From Datnioides undecimradiatus (taxonomy: Eukaryota > Chordata > Actinopteri > Lobotiformes > Datnioididae), in contig WARS01002753.1 of NCBI GenBank assembly GCA_008933995.1, positions 62,001-126,000 of the forward strand: a stretch of DNA of 64,000 bases. Direction: 5' to 3'. The notes beneath the pieces were generated by a model. The model did no database searches. It was not told where the DNA came from and worked only from the letters and a program-made list of their open reading frames with translations. Position 1 is the first letter of the stretch; each line of letters begins with the position of its first letter. Positions 49,038-61,722 of the stretch are shown here, piece by piece. The position numbers and the translations under genes are program-made.

Positions 49038-51230
49038 CTCCCCCCGGAGAGACGCTCCAACGTGAGTTCTGTTTAAGCCTCCATAAAACGACCAAATAAA
49101 CAAAACAAATGTTGCAGTTCTCTGCCTACCGCGTTGCCTGTTTAGAAAATATATTTATATTCCATCTCGTGTCATCCTGCGGCTGAGTCGTGATGTGTAA
49201 CGCAACCGCAGCCGCAGAACCGGGCAGTCAGCAGGCGTTAACCCGTCACATCCTCATCGTCTTCTTCTTCGGTGTCTTTGTCTTTCACTGAAGAGTTTAC
49301 TTTGTCATTGACATTTGCAGAGGAAGGAACAGCGCCCTCTTGCTGTTTAGCGCTACGGCGCAATCCGGGACGTTTGCTCACACGGCAGTCTCATCTCATT
49401 TCAAATGAAGCTAAATGAAATGAATATTCATTTTTAATTGCCCAATTTTGGCCATTCGGGGATAAAAGAACACTAAGATAAGCTAACAACCAGTGTTGCA
49501 GCATGTTTATGTCATATTTTAGCAAATTATTGCCTTTTGTTCTGACATTTACTTGGAAATGGTGTCGTGTGTCGCCGCCAAATCAGTGTCTCTGCTAATT
49601 TCTGCTAATCAATATCTCCCTCTAAGCCTCTAAACGTTTTTTACCAAGAAACAAGCTGTTAACATGCAGAACCTCACACGTTCAGAAATACTTTGTTTTC
49701 TGAGTCATCCCCTGTTTAATAAATGTGTCTGCGCTTTCCTGTGCACGCCGACAGTAAAAACAAACAATCAGCGCTGAATAATCAAAGTGCATTCTTTCTG
49801 TGCAGCTGCAGCTGCTGGAGCACGACGGCGCGTGTTGCCGTGTTTGCTGTTTGTGCGCGGTCGTGTCCAGCGTGCGAGATGATTGTTTTATTTCGGCGGC
49901 CGACCGTGCCGATTCCTCCAAGCTGTTTCAGATTCCACGCAGAAAAGGACCGTGAGCGGCCGCCAGCTGTCAAGTCAATCTGATTTATAAAACACTGAAA
50001 CGCATCTCTAAAGCCTGGTTTAATCAATGCTTTTACTGACAATAGATCTTTTGACTTCATGTGTTGCTAAGGGGCTTTGTGACGAAATAGAGAATTCACC
50101 TCTGCAGCTCCTTTCGGCTCTCTGGTGCATCATAGCATCTGTCAAAGCACAAATCAGCTGAGCTCCAGTGTTAGCAGTCAGCTGGTGATCAACGTGGAGC
50201 GTTTCAGTCGTAGAGACTGAGCTGAAACGAGGATGAAAAGTAGAAAAGCAGCGTTACAATCATCAGGTGGCCAGAAACACGACTCAGAACGGGCGCTAAT
50301 GTCGCTCCGTATGTGCTCACACCAACGCTGCATCAACTGTAGAAGGTAGTCATTCAATAAAGTGGCCAAAATCCAATTAACAACACCTCTGTATGCAGAA
50401 TACGCAACGCTGATTATCATATATTGAGCGCTGGTAGGATTGCGTTGGTATACGTGATTCAGGATGTCGTTTCATGTGTGTGGGGAGTTTTGTTTTTCAT
50501 AAAAGGTAAACCCAGCTTGTTATATTTAACATATTTTATTCACGTTTTCATAATTGCGCACATATTTTCCATGTTCTGATTGCGAGAGCAGGCAAACACT
50601 CTCGTTAATGTTGTGACTTCACATCAGCTCCCAGTTGTTTTAGTTCCCTGCCTCTTTTCTTCCTTTGCTGTATCACATTCGGCCTCACTGTGCGGCAATA
50701 ATCCAATATAATCTTTATCTCGCGCACATATTTCATCTTTTCAGTCCAGCTGGTGGCAACAGAGCGAACCTCCGGATATGAATCTCGCCTTTTGTGCTCG
50801 TCCATTTAACGGCTGCCTTTTGATGTGATGTCAAGCAAAGCAGGTCGTTCCCGGTCGGATTTTAAGATCCTGTAATTTCATTCTCATTCACCGCTGGAGC
50901 ACTTTCAGGTCTGCAGTTCACAAAAAGACTCTTTCTTCTTTATTTCCTTCCCCCCTTCCTGCTGCTGGCAAACCCTCAAAGTCAAGTGTGGATGCTGGTC
51001 AGTTTCTGTGTGGTTGAAGGTGACTGGTCCCCTCACTCACACAGAAAACACAGGAGAACGCTGCGTTACAGATGTGATGTCCGTATGCAGCTTCATTAGT
51101 ACTATTGTTATTATTATTAGAGGAATATTAGAAATGGCTGCCATCATGATGTGAAAGAGCTGGTGTGTGTCTATTAGCATGTACGCACAGATGTTCCTGA
51201 CACTATTTTTAACTGAGAACCAGCTGTTTT

Positions 51231-51273
51231 TCTCCTCCTCCTCCTCCTCCTCCTCCTCCTCCTCCTCCTCCTC
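51231..51273. repeat. (TCC)14 trinucleotide microsatellite
   Basis: Near-perfect TCC run; gives the poly-Ser frame on the plus strand. It is followed by GCAGGTC, which resembles an acceptor, but no exon follows. Confidence 0.96.
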
Positions 51274-51749
51274 GCAGGTCCGATCACTTTCACCTCTGGC
51301 TGGTCAGTCACCGAACTGGTTTTGTGTACTCGAGCTACATTACACGATCTGCGGCGAATGTTAAGGTCGTTTCAGCTTTTTGAAAGCGACCGGCGAAGTC
51401 GTTCCAGCCCACTTTCCCATAACGATTGCGTTCGTTTTGGGCGACTCTGCAATGCACAGTTAGCATCCCGCAACAGCAGTTAGCGCTAATGCTAATGCAA
51501 GAAGTTGTTTATGTAGCAAAGCTAAAAGTTGTGGTGTCGCACATACAACTTTTTTCAAATACAACATGCAGCACATTGCACGCTATACAGCTCGCAGCGT
51601 AGTGTAGCATATAGCCTAGCTACGTACCCTAGCTTGGAAGCCTTAGCTGGCCTGGTAGCTTTAAACAACCAGGCCTCATTCAGCCTGGCTGACTGCAAGA
51701 CGAAGTTAATATTTTAGATTTTAGATGCCTCGGGTGATGCATTCGGTTT

Positions 51750-51894
51750 GCTGCAGCGCATTGCTTAGCTTCCCACACCAGTACTTTCTGCTGCCTCTGC
51801 AAAGAGGAGGTGTGCTGACCGCCATCTGCTGTGGGCAATACACTGACTGGGGATAAATACCCCACTTTTAAAAGCCTGACCTGTCCCTTTAAAG
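51750..51894 (-). repeat. Interspersed repeat family A, copy 3
   Basis: On the minus strand: TTTAAAGGGACAGGTCAGGC, AAAGTGGGGTATTTATCCCC, GTATTGCCCACAGCAGATGG, GTGTGGGAAGCTAAGCAATG. Block order is as in the copies at 31696 and 33272. Confidence 0.75.
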
Positions 51895-53008
51895 GGTCAT
51901 AAGGCAAAAATGCTGGGAACAATCAACCTAGTCAACATGTTAGCAGTTTATGTATCATTTAAGACAAAACCAAGCATATGTTCACATTGTCTCTGACCTT
52001 TTTCAGAGTTTTAACACCTGATTTTGTTCAGAAGGTTCATTCCAGGTACTCTACAGAGTCGACATATGAGAGCTGTTTACTCTGGCTTTTTATTGTTTCT
52101 GTGTTTGGGTTGGATGACTGGAAGAGGAGGAGTAGGACGGCAGATTCTTTGAACTGTGTCACCGATACATCAGCCGTGTCTGACTTCTTCATGGAGGTCC
52201 AATGATGACAGACCTGCGAGGGATTGATGTCTTTAGGCCAATCTTTCTTTCACATTGAGGCGTCCTCGGTGGTCAGATGAACCGTACAGCGTAGGGGTTG
52301 ATGTGTATCTCAGCATATGGATAAATGCACATATACAATCAAAGTACTTCATGTTTACATTCTCACATTCACTTTGTGAGAACCGCAGTTGTGGTGGGTT
52401 TAAGGTTTGCACTGAAAATGGTTTTTGTTTTTCTTCAAACGACCACGGGCAAACCCAACCACACACAACGAAGCTCAGACTGACCCCTCAGAGGTAGTGT
52501 GGTCTCTAAATCGTGTTTTTCAGGAGGTCCTCCGCAGCTAGGGTGGGATTGTAAACACAAACTCTACGCCTGACCCGCAAGGAGTGCAACAAACAAGCAA
52601 GAGGAGAACAATGCTGTCAAATTAAAAGCTGAGTTGGGTGGTACTCGATGCATTCATCATATGAATTAGCTGTAAAGTCTGATTCTGCGTATCTGTGTCC
52701 AAACTCGACATTGCAACAACGCTCCTTGACTTCTCTTAGTCTTGTTCACAATGCCAGAGTCCTTAAAGCAAAATGACGCTGCTTTCTTTGCTTTGAAACC
52801 CACACACAGATGCACACATACTTCCTGTTAGCTAACTTTATTAAAACGCCTGTGAGAGGCCTACACAGGGAGATTAGTAACCATGGGTGCAGGACCACAG
52901 GACAGAGCACTGCAGGACATTTGGTTTTCACATTTTTAACACAATCCAGGCGTAGAGGATGAAAGACCTGCTGTTTAGATAGACAGAAGTTAAGGAGTGA
53001 AGCTACCA

Positions 53009-53340
53009 CAGACTGTAAATAAAGATAAACGATGCATCTGTACCGTATCCAAGAAGTTACAATATCTTGGATACGAGAGCTGCCGCCATCTTGTTCTGAT
53101 GACGTCATTTGGAGTCTGTGCAGTAGTGATCAGGGCGGGGATGTTGAACGGACATCAGCGTGATAAAGTCGACCTGAAATGACAAAAATCATCTTTGATT
53201 TTAAAATGTATTTGATTTATTTGATCATCTGTTAACGTGAAGGGGGGTGGGGCTTAAGACTGATACTGCAGCCAACCACCAGGGGGCGATCCAGATGTTT
53301 TAGCTTCACGTGTGGGGAGCTGCCGCGTCCAAACACCATT
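53009..53340 (+). repeat. Long copy of the MITE-like family also seen at 2741
   Basis: The left end CAGACTGTAAATAAAGATAA is followed by TTGTTCTGATGACGTCATTT, AGTAGTGATCAGGGCGGGGA, then CCAACCACCAGGGGGCGATC and CCAGATGTTTTAGCTTCACG. The right end is eroded. With the copy at 2741-2842 it defines a roughly 330-base element with inverted ends and no coding capacity. Confidence 0.65.
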
Positions 53341-56249
53341 TCCTGTCCTTTTTAAAATTAAACTGTAAACATAAGGGCCCTTATTATTCTGATTATCCTC
53401 CAGAGTCTTCTTTGCACGGTAGTTTTCCCAAACTCTGTGCACATTTGGTTTTCTTTAAATTGTTTGGATGATTAATTGTAGTGATGCAGGTTGCAACAGA
53501 CCTCTTCACGAGGCCTCGCTCCAAAAGGCCATTCTCCTTTTTGGTTTTCACCTGCAGTCGGTGCCACGGACACAACATATTAGAGGTACGCAGATGTTTA
53601 CGTCTGCACACGTACACTCGCTGATAGTGGAATTCACGCCACATGGATCCGGCTGTGATTCATCATTTAGGTTCAAAGACTTTCATGTGTGTTCCTGTGT
53701 GAGAGAGGAAACTACAGACAGAGAATCCAACAGAAAAACAGATAGTCATTGTGCAATAAGTCCAGATCCAGCCATCCAGATCCCATCTTTTGTAAGGTTG
53801 AATGAGCAGCACATGAAAACACATGCATGCAAGCACGAAGAAACAGGACAAAGGGTTGTTGTTTGTACCTTTGTGTTTCCTAGAAATCCAGTTGACTGAA
53901 TTAAAACAGAGTTGAAAGTCAGGGCAGGACTTATTTTCAACTTTTACTTTAATGTCTGGCATTCATTCACACACCGAACCACTGGGAGCAATCTGGTGTC
54001 CAGCGTCTTCCTCGTTTTGTACAGGAGTGATTGAGACACCGACCTTGCTGTAAATGCATGACCTTGTCCGCCTGCTGAGCCATCATGACTCCTCACAGCT
54101 ACCCGTCGTTGCACCAACCAAGAACGCAGCATGCTAGTTTTAGTTTGCCCAACTTGTTGAGTGGCGACTAAATGCTGCAAATAACATGAACCCCCTGCAA
54201 ATTTATTGTACTTAGAGAACATGTGAGGGCTGAATCCAGTCCCGTTAACGCTGTGAGGCCCAGCTGTTGCGCTGATCTACTCTGCCAACATTTGATACAT
54301 GAGTGCAGGGTGTCGTCTTCTCAGCAAAAGATTTCAAAGAGCGTGAAGCTGCGAATTCAAAACTAATCTGTTTTGAATGTTGTTGCCATGCCTCTGTGTG
54401 TGTGCTCCTATAAGAAACAAAGGGATGGGAGTGAAATGGAAAAGACACTCAATGACTTTCCCATCCTACGGAGCTGCAGTGTGAGAGGTTTGAAATGGAT
54501 TTGTCAGGCGTGTGTCTCACCTTTCAGTCTGTTTCTCATCGTCCTCGCCCGAAGTCAAACGACACTCACCTAAAAGACTCAACACCAGTCCGACATTACG
54601 AGGGTCGTTGATTGAAAGACAAGTGCAATTACGGCTCTGTGGGTTTTAAATCATGAAGCGGTTAACTTCCAGTTTCGCTCTCTGTTGACGTGAAAGCAGA
54701 TTAAATGACTCAGTCGTGCAGCTCCTGCAGACTTTTCACATATTGTTGCATCAATTGCATCAGATGGTGAAACAAGTCATTTCGCAGAGGATGAGGCAGA
54801 CCAAAAACATGTATCCGCCATCTCACAGATGTTTCACAATATAAGTATATGGCATTGGGGGTTTGGTATTTGCTAGATGTTTAATCAGGAAACAAATGTT
54901 GGTTGCATCAGCTTTGTAAAGTGATAACATATCAGTGTGTTTACGGCTCGTTCCACCGCCTCCAATCGACCAAATACATCTATTGCTGCTGCTTTAAGTG
55001 TGTAAGCGTGAAGGGAAAGGCCTTGATGCTCCATTCAGTTGCCTGACAGTGACCCCTGAGGTCTGTGTGGTTGGGGAGTATCCATGTTAACCCAGCAGCA
55101 TTTTAACAGACATCAATTAGCAGAGATTGATTTCTAATGCTGATTGATTATTCCTTCAGGCGGCGAAACCAGAGGAAGCAAAGTGAGACACACGGTGGAA
55201 AATCTATTCAAATGCGTTCTGGCAACAAGATATGATTATGAGTTTATGTGTCTTCACTCTGAGAGCACACATTCGTCCTGAACCGTGAGAACCCGTAGCC
55301 CCACAAACGGCCCGTGGTTAAATAACGTAACTCTGCACCTTTCTAAACCAGCAGAACTGTGCTGCGGTCTCACAAAATTTGGAAACCTTTCATGGATTAA
55401 AGTAACACTAAGCTCTGTCCCGACGCGCCGTCTGTAGCTTCTAAAGTATCCTCACAAGACTATCGGACAGAAATGTGGCGGCCATGTGTTTTCTGTTGTT
55501 TCTCGAGTGTCACCATCTTAGAAAAACACGGTTCTCCGCATCCACCTCCACATTCTCCTCTTCTTCACCTTCATCAGCTCGTTGTGGTTCGTACTGTTAC
55601 CCACACCTGCTGCAATCTGCCGATGGTCAGGTGTTTGCTTGTGTTTGCTAGCTAGCACAAATACACGGCTCAGCCGAGCTCAGATGCTTTGATTTTACTT
55701 AACTTCCCCAACATGGACCAATTAGTTTGATCAACCGCAACCACACTTAATGAAGCAATTAAAACGAGATATGTGGTTTGATTGACAAATAGCTGACGTT
55801 TGATCATCGGTGTACCATTTCTCAAACTATGGGGACCAAACATTGCTAACAGTTCTGGGTTTTTTTTGTTGTTTTCCAGTTGCGTTGAGCAAAAAGCTAA
55901 GATTGCATCAACAAAAACACTCCTTCATTCATTTTCCATCTTGTACATTCTTTATTTACTATTTTCGTCTTATGCTCCAATTATCCCCTTGTTCTTCCTT
56001 TTCAAGGAGACTTTGTCTGTGTGTGTGTTCTTCTGAAAAAAGGCCCCCACCACTGACGGACCATCATTTAGCAATTAGGCGGCCTGTGTAGTGGAGAGAT
56101 TTCGGCTTATTTAGTTTTTCAGGTCATTAGGAATAAACCTAACACGCATAATGAGCAGGAATTTGGATGATTTGTTTGCATCAGTGCGGCTTTGCAGCAC
56201 TTTTCTTGCTCTGAGGTCATGCGGACGTTTCTTGGCCTTGGTGCTGAAA

Positions 56250-56269
56250 CCACACACACACACACACAC
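56250..56269. repeat. (CA)n microsatellite
   Basis: Perfect CA run, about 10 units. Confidence 0.94.
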
Positions 56270-56794
56270 TTTCATTCCTCTCAAAGATACGTGGAAGATT
56301 CATAAGTGTCTAATACATGGCTGTTAGGAGCATCAACGTGTCGGAGAACATGTGTGAATGGACTTATTTTCCTACTCCTGCTCCTAAGTCACTCCTATTT
56401 TTCCCCCCATATGAGTTTTTTCTGTGCACACGTTGGTCCCCGCTGTCTTGCAGAGAGGATGTCGTCATGGCGTAACGCTGAAGATCTGGTTTCAAAATAT
56501 CTCCCGGGCTATCGAGCCGTTACCACGCAACGTGCTCTCAACATAACATGAAACCGAGGAGCTTTTTCTCATTAGGCACGGTCGAGAACAGAGGAAAAAG
56601 CAAAATAGAGGTGGCCTTTATTCCGCAGCCAAAAACAAGACGAGAGAGGTTCATCGGTAATATGTTAACCGTCAGCAAATGTGATGTTTCAGCTAAATAA
56701 ACACGTGTGCGCTTCAGATCGTTGTTGTCCACAGACTCTTAAGGGAAAACATGTTGTCCCTCGTTTGTGTGTGTTTGCAAAAATCCACAACAAA

Positions 56795-57180
56795 TTGTTG
56801 GGAATCTACATTTGAAGAAATACTCAGATCTTAACTTCTGTGAAAGAAGCAGTCGTAAAATTCAAAATCTGCATAAATAAAAAGTATTGCTAAAAGTGAA
56901 ATTTCTGGCGTCATGACTAATTAATCAAATGTCATCAAATATGACATTATTGGTTTGTTCACCCTGACGCATTTTATTTCAGTGTAGTAGTTTGTCCAGA
57001 TGGAGCATTCCCTAACTAACTTTGTGGTAGTTTTAATGTCAGAAAGGCAAAATAACACATAAAGTAATCAGATACCAGATATTAGATATCAGATACAACA
57101 TTTCTTTGCAGAATGAGTGTAAACTGGCGTAAAGTGGAAGTAGATGTACCTCAAAAGTGTCAATCTTGGTACAAATAACC
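56795..57180 (+). repeat. Decayed interspersed repeat (AAAAAGTATTGCTAAAAGTG type)
   Basis: TTCAAAATCTGCATAAATAA, AAAGTATTGCTAAAAGTGAA, CATTATTGGTTTG, CTGACGCATTTTATTTCAGT, AGTAGTTTGTCCAGATGGAG. Diverged relative of the fragment at 9240-9352; identification from memory of the family, weak at the right end. Confidence 0.4.
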
Positions 57181-57942
57181 AGACTTTACACTTTCAAACT
57201 ACGTTCAGTCGGTTAACGGTTGTGAAAGAGTCACAGTTTGGTTGGTTTTAGGTGAAGGTGACCATGGTTTGGGTTCTGTTAAGTTATGTGTATGGTGGAA
57301 GTTGGACCTGTTCCACCCGAGCCTCCTCCAGACTTTATCTCTTTCTAATCTGTCACTTTCCATTTTTTAGACTTGGTATTCGGATGCATGTTCACAGAAG
57401 TTAATGGAAAGGATTTGCTAATCACCTGCGTGCTAAATTAGACTTTTTGCACAGTTTGAAAGCTGAGCTGATCTGTGCTTCAGTTCTGTTCTCGGGTCAA
57501 ATGCTCTTAGTCTCTTTCCATCACTGGGAACCTGTACGTCATATCTCTCCGCTATAAGTGTTGGACGAACAGCGAAGTGCAGGCGCCAACTCCAACTCCA
57601 ACACCCGTCAAAACGAAGGCAGAATTTCCACGATGTGTTGTCCGTACGGCACCGGGAACCTCCCTGTCAGCCAACTCTGGAAACTGGTTTGAAAGCCATA
57701 ACAATATTTAGGTCTTGATTTAACAAAACAATACATTTAGCGAGGATAGACAACCCGAACTGGTGCAGGCAAAGAGAGAATCAACATCTGCTCTGCATTA
57801 AAGAGCTGACTCGGTCCAAGCTGACAGTAGTGATTGATAGTAAATGATACTCGACTTGGGGACTTCACCATAGCCGAGGGATCAGTGACTCAACACCCAG
57901 AACAAATCTCTCACTCTGCTTCTTTCTCCCTCCCTCCCCCAG

Positions 57943-58142
57943 TGTCCCGTTCCCAGGTTTCCTCACAGCGCCAGGAGGTGCTGATGGAGAACGTGACCCG
58001 GATGTCGGAGCGCTCTCGGCTGCTCCAGCAGACCATTGGCGAGGCGTCCACTCAGGCCGACCTGCTGGAGAACATCTGGAAACTGGAGAACCTCTTCCAG
58101 AACCACAGCGACTGGCTGCAGAGGCTGGAGATCCTCATCAAG
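57943..58142 (+). CDS. scara5: scara5 exon, proximal extracellular stalk
   Basis: Residues 81-147. Acceptor CCTCCCCCAG|TGTCCC completes Val81; donor ATCAAG|GTGCGA, phase 0. The segment VSRSQVSSQRQEVLMENVTR begins the ectodomain (human also has AVSR after the membrane). Heptad-like Leu/Ile spacing in the part after residue 100 (RLLQQTIGEASTQADLLENI) fits a trimeric alpha-helical stalk. N-glycosylation sequons are N97 (NVT) and N134 (NHS). Confidence 0.92.
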
Positions 58143-58946
58143 GTGCGACACGAGGAGGCTTTTACAGACCTGGGATCTGCTACAGAACATGAGTCTGGCG
58201 ATGACGACGGAGTGTAAAGTGACATTGAAGGATTGGTTCGACATTTTCAAGTCTGTCTGAAAACAAAAACCAGACAACTGAGAGAGATTTTGCTTCCTGT
58301 TTCCACATGTTCAAGGACAAACAAGCTATAGGCAGTTTTTTAGCTTTAATATATCATCTCTAAAAGTTTGTTTGCACAACATAATGACTAATGGCTCTAT
58401 CAGTGTTTTGACCAGTTCCCTATAAGCGTATCTTTCTTGCAAAACTCTGTCTACCACCTGGAAAATCCCCTCCTCATGCCTTCAAATCTTCATTTCATTT
58501 GGGAGGAACAAGTGAATGAAGCAAAGATAATGTTTATTGTAGGAGATAAGGAGATGTTGGGTCATATCGGACAAGTCTTTGTTGTTTATACGCAGGGAAG
58601 TAGGGAGTCACTGATGGTGATGAGGTAACTTGGTGAATCAGCGAAGCCTGGGAGGCGATGTGGAGGTTGAAAGTTGATTTACAGCAGCTTGAGCACACTA
58701 AGAGAAGAAAGGCAGAGTCATATTTGAAAAAAAGAGCATAACGATGAATTTGTCAGCCGCTTAGTACTCCTAATCTCTTTCTCATTGGTGGCCACAGCAT
58801 CTTGTTAAGTTCACGACCTCCAGTTCCTCTACTCTGTACAATACGGCCGTCTGTAACTTTTTAACGATATTTTAAAAGTCCACTTGAAATTAAGTCGACA
58901 TTGAGATGGAGACACTTTAATAAAGATGTTTCTGCTTCAACCGCAG
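58143..58946 (+). other. scara5: scara5 intron 4 (804 bases)
   Basis: GTGCGA...CAACCGCAG. No further exon, RNA gene or clear repeat is seen in it. Confidence 0.85.
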
Positions 58947-59125
58947 GGTCTGGAGGTGGAGCTGAGGAGCATCCAGGCTCACTCCCTGCAGTCGGAGGGC
59001 TACCTGGTGCAGCTGGACGACAGGTTGTCCTCTCTGAGCAGCTCCACAGGCAGGAACGTGACGGGGCTGACTGCAGAGGTGGCTCGCGCCTCCGGCTGGC
59101 TCCGCGACCAGGAAATCCTGCTCAG
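58947..59125 (+). CDS. scara5: scara5 exon, middle of the stalk
   Basis: Residues 148-206 plus two bases of Arg207. Acceptor CAACCGCAG|GGTCTG; donor CTCAG|GTACAC, phase 2. The sequence GLEVELRSIQAHSLQSEGYL and on through LVQLDDRLSSLSS is strongly helical; sequon N184 (NVT). There are no cysteines in the stalk, so trimerisation should be non-covalent here. Confidence 0.9.
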
Positions 59126-59222
59126 GTACACATTTAAATTACGGTGAAGACAATAATATCCACAGCAGGAGAGCGTGACGGCACGTTGCACAAGACTTTG
59201 TTTCTGCTTTTTGGTTTTCCAG

Positions 59223-59349
59223 GGAGACGTCGGGACAGGTGAGCAGGCTGAGGGAGAAGGTGGACGAGGTTAATTGGACGGTGGGAGCTGTCAATCACAC
59301 CTTCAGCAACGACATCAGCATTCATCACCTGAAGATACAAGACTTGCAG
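59223..59349 (+). CDS. scara5: scara5 exon, distal stalk
   Basis: Residues 207-249. Acceptor TTGGTTTTCCAG|GGAGAC; donor TTGCAG|GTTCGC, phase 0. The sequence contains REKVDEVNWTVGAVNHTFSN, then DISIHHLKIQDLQ, aligning with the LNHSLSYDVALHRTRLQDL block of human SCARA5. Sequons N224 (NWT) and N231 (NHT). The flanking introns are only 97 and 79 bases. Confidence 0.92.
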
Positions 59350-59428
59350 GTTCGCCACGTCTCACACGAATATGTCCCAAATATGTTGCTGCTGACACTC
59401 ACTCTGTCTACGCTCCTCCACCGCTCAG

Positions 59429-59597
59429 ATCCAGATCAGCAACATAACGGAGGACACCAGCAGTTTATGGGTGACCCACGTCCACACGGAGGCGCAGCTG
59501 AGGAACGAGATGGAGATCCTCAACACGATCACAGAGGACCTCCGACTGAAGGACTGGGAGCACTCCATGGCCCTGAAGAACTTCACCATACTAGAAG
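59429..59597 (+). CDS. scara5: scara5 exon, end of stalk before the collagen-like region
   Basis: Residues 250-305 plus one base. Acceptor CCGCTCAG|ATCCAG; donor CTAGAAG|GTCAGT, phase 1. It carries ITEDLRLKDWEHSMALKNFT, almost identical to the human SCARA5 TEDLRLKDWEHSIALRN block, the most conserved part of the stalk. Sequons N254 (NIT) and N300 (NFT). The split Gly codon should open the Gly-x-y collagenous segment, followed by the SRCR domain, both beyond the window. Confidence 0.94.
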
Positions 59598-61659
59598 GTC
59601 AGTCTGTTCAGCTTGCTGCTCTGAGTGCCAAAGAGACCCTCCTTTGGCTGTTCCCAAAGGGGACAGTCCTGTACTTTTTGCTCCAGAGGGGCTCTTGACT
59701 CGTCTAAGTGCCCCTCTCATCGGCCCAAAATGCTCCCCCTAAGTACCCTCATGTCTGGCTTTAGTGCTCCTGTCCAGTGAGCATTGATTTGTCTGTTTGC
59801 GGGTCAAAAGGCGCCCAAATGTCTAAGAACACGGCTAAATGAGGTTACGTATAATGACTTTATTCAGTCAAACAACTCACACTGGAAATGTTTATCACAG
59901 CAGCAGAGCAGAGTTAGAGTTTGGCACCTAAGCCTCGGCCTCATCACCCCTTGCAGAATATGTTTACATAGAGATGTGGTGGAGTGATGTGCCTGCAGGT
60001 GGGACCTTAGGTGGTGGTGGAGCGTGCACTGACAGAGCAGAGGGAGAGATGGGAGATCTTGCAGTTTAGAGCTGCTGCAGCATTTAATTGGCTATATTTC
60101 AGTGTGAAGCCAGTCCTAAATACACAAAAACAACTGCTATGGTTCATCTAGACTCCTTAGCTCCTTTTTAATCTAGATAAAATGACCAAAACCTTTTGCT
60201 GTTTTTCCCTGTTTAACTTTGCACAGCCACAAACATGTTTCCACTGAGTCCTTGCAGCAGGTTTTAGTCATGCCAGACCGCTGTTTTGGTCACCAGCGCG
60301 ACCAATCTTTGATGGTCCTCTTCCTCTGACCAAAGCCATTCCCTGGTTTTAACAGACCCAACACGTGTGTGTGGGTGACTGAAGAACAGAAAGCTCTTTA
60401 AAAGTGTCAGTGTTTTGGCTTCTCTCAACATTTTTTGTAACTTCAAACCGAACCTCAGAGGTTTGGAGGTTTAGTTTTTCTTCTACCTGTCCGTGCCTTC
60501 AAATATCTGCCTTATTTTACTGTTTAATGGTTCAGCGTGCTTCGGCCAAGTTGGAGCTGTTTTACATTACCGCTGATGCACACAACTTTTGCTGCAGCAC
60601 TTTAGAAGCTTCTCCAAAGGCAAACAGAGCCTTATCAGTCGATCTGCAGAGTGAGATATGGATGTCTTCTGCACTTAGATGAAGAGCTGTAGGTGCCAGG
60701 CGAACACTGTTTGTACTGTTTGGGTTTGCCCACGATGCAGCTTAGCATGAATATCCTGTATTACTTCAGCACAGCGTGATCCGCAACTGCTTATCTTATA
60801 CTCTACAAGATAATGCAGCAACATTTTAAAATAGATATATAAAAAAACATAATCAGAAACATTAAAGAGTGAATGCAAAGTCAAAGGTTGATCATGTATT
60901 TAGATTTAGATTTGCAGAAACCAGCTGTTTGCAGCAGAATAATGGTTATATGCAGCAAACATGGATGGGTTTCACGAAAGTACAATGTGAAATGTGCAAA
61001 ACAAGGCCTTGTGGGAATACAGAGAGATATGTGGTGTACAGCAAACATGTGAACACAGCTGCAGAACATGAGAACTTTAACTCTTAGCATAATGAATCCC
61101 TCCGGGTGGAACGCTGTGCTTGAGAAAAGATCATTTACAAAAGCTCGTCTGAGCCAATAGATGTTAGCGGTGTGATTGAATGCAAGTGACCCTCGCATGC
61201 AAACGTGATTTTGCACCGTGGGATTACAAACCCCCTGGGTATTGAGCAACCCCGAATGTTCTTCCTCCGATCTGATCGGATCTGATTAGTCCCGACGTGG
61301 TATGACTCTCGCTGCCAGGGCACAAAATGACTTCCCTAGCTTGTTAAAATCAGAATAGGTATGCTATGATGTAATGCTGGCAGGGGGACGCGGCCCGAGC
61401 TGATTGATGGCAACGCAGACCAAACGGGACCCCCTGATCTCGTGTCTGCTTCACATGTGGGTGGGATGCCATTTCTCCACAGCCTGGAAACAATTGTGGG
61501 TTAAATTTAGATGCTACATCCAGAATGAAAACTCCACCACTCGGCTCTGCCATTAGTTTAAGCTCCGCAGCCCATTTGTTCGGTGTTAGCTCACGGTCAC
61601 CTTAGCCAAGAAAAGTTTTACATCTCTATCCATGTTTATCCTCCTCTGTTCTCTTCCCT

Positions 61660-61722
61660 TCTCGTGCCTCCTCCTTCTCCTTCTTCTTCTTCTCCTTCTT
61701 CTCATTTCTCCTCATTCATTTT
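61660..61722. repeat. Imperfect (CTT)n/(CTC)n pyrimidine tract
   Basis: About 60 bases of C and T, with only a G interruption near its left end, built of CTC and CTT triplets. Confidence 0.85.

Larger units (their letters stand above)
40071..57942 (+). other. scara5: scara5 intron 3 (17.9 kb)
   Basis: The largest intron here, splitting the codon of the first residue outside the membrane (phase 1). It holds microsatellites (41.9, 42.1, 46.6, 46.8, 48.0, 49.0, 51.2 and 56.3 kb) and repeat copies (47190, 51750, 53009 and 56795). No coding exon and no RNA gene recognised. Open frames such as 46445-46930, 47683-48114 and 53468-53899 have no domain. Confidence 0.85.

Noticed and set aside
51366-51390. 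Near-perfect short palindrome GTCGTTTCA...TGAAAGCGAC
   Set aside because: Arms of only 9-10 bases with a mismatch; expected by chance in 64 kb and no supporting context.
53468-53899. 143-residue plus-strand open frame in scara5 intron 3
   Set aside because: No domain, no splice context, composition like surrounding non-coding DNA.
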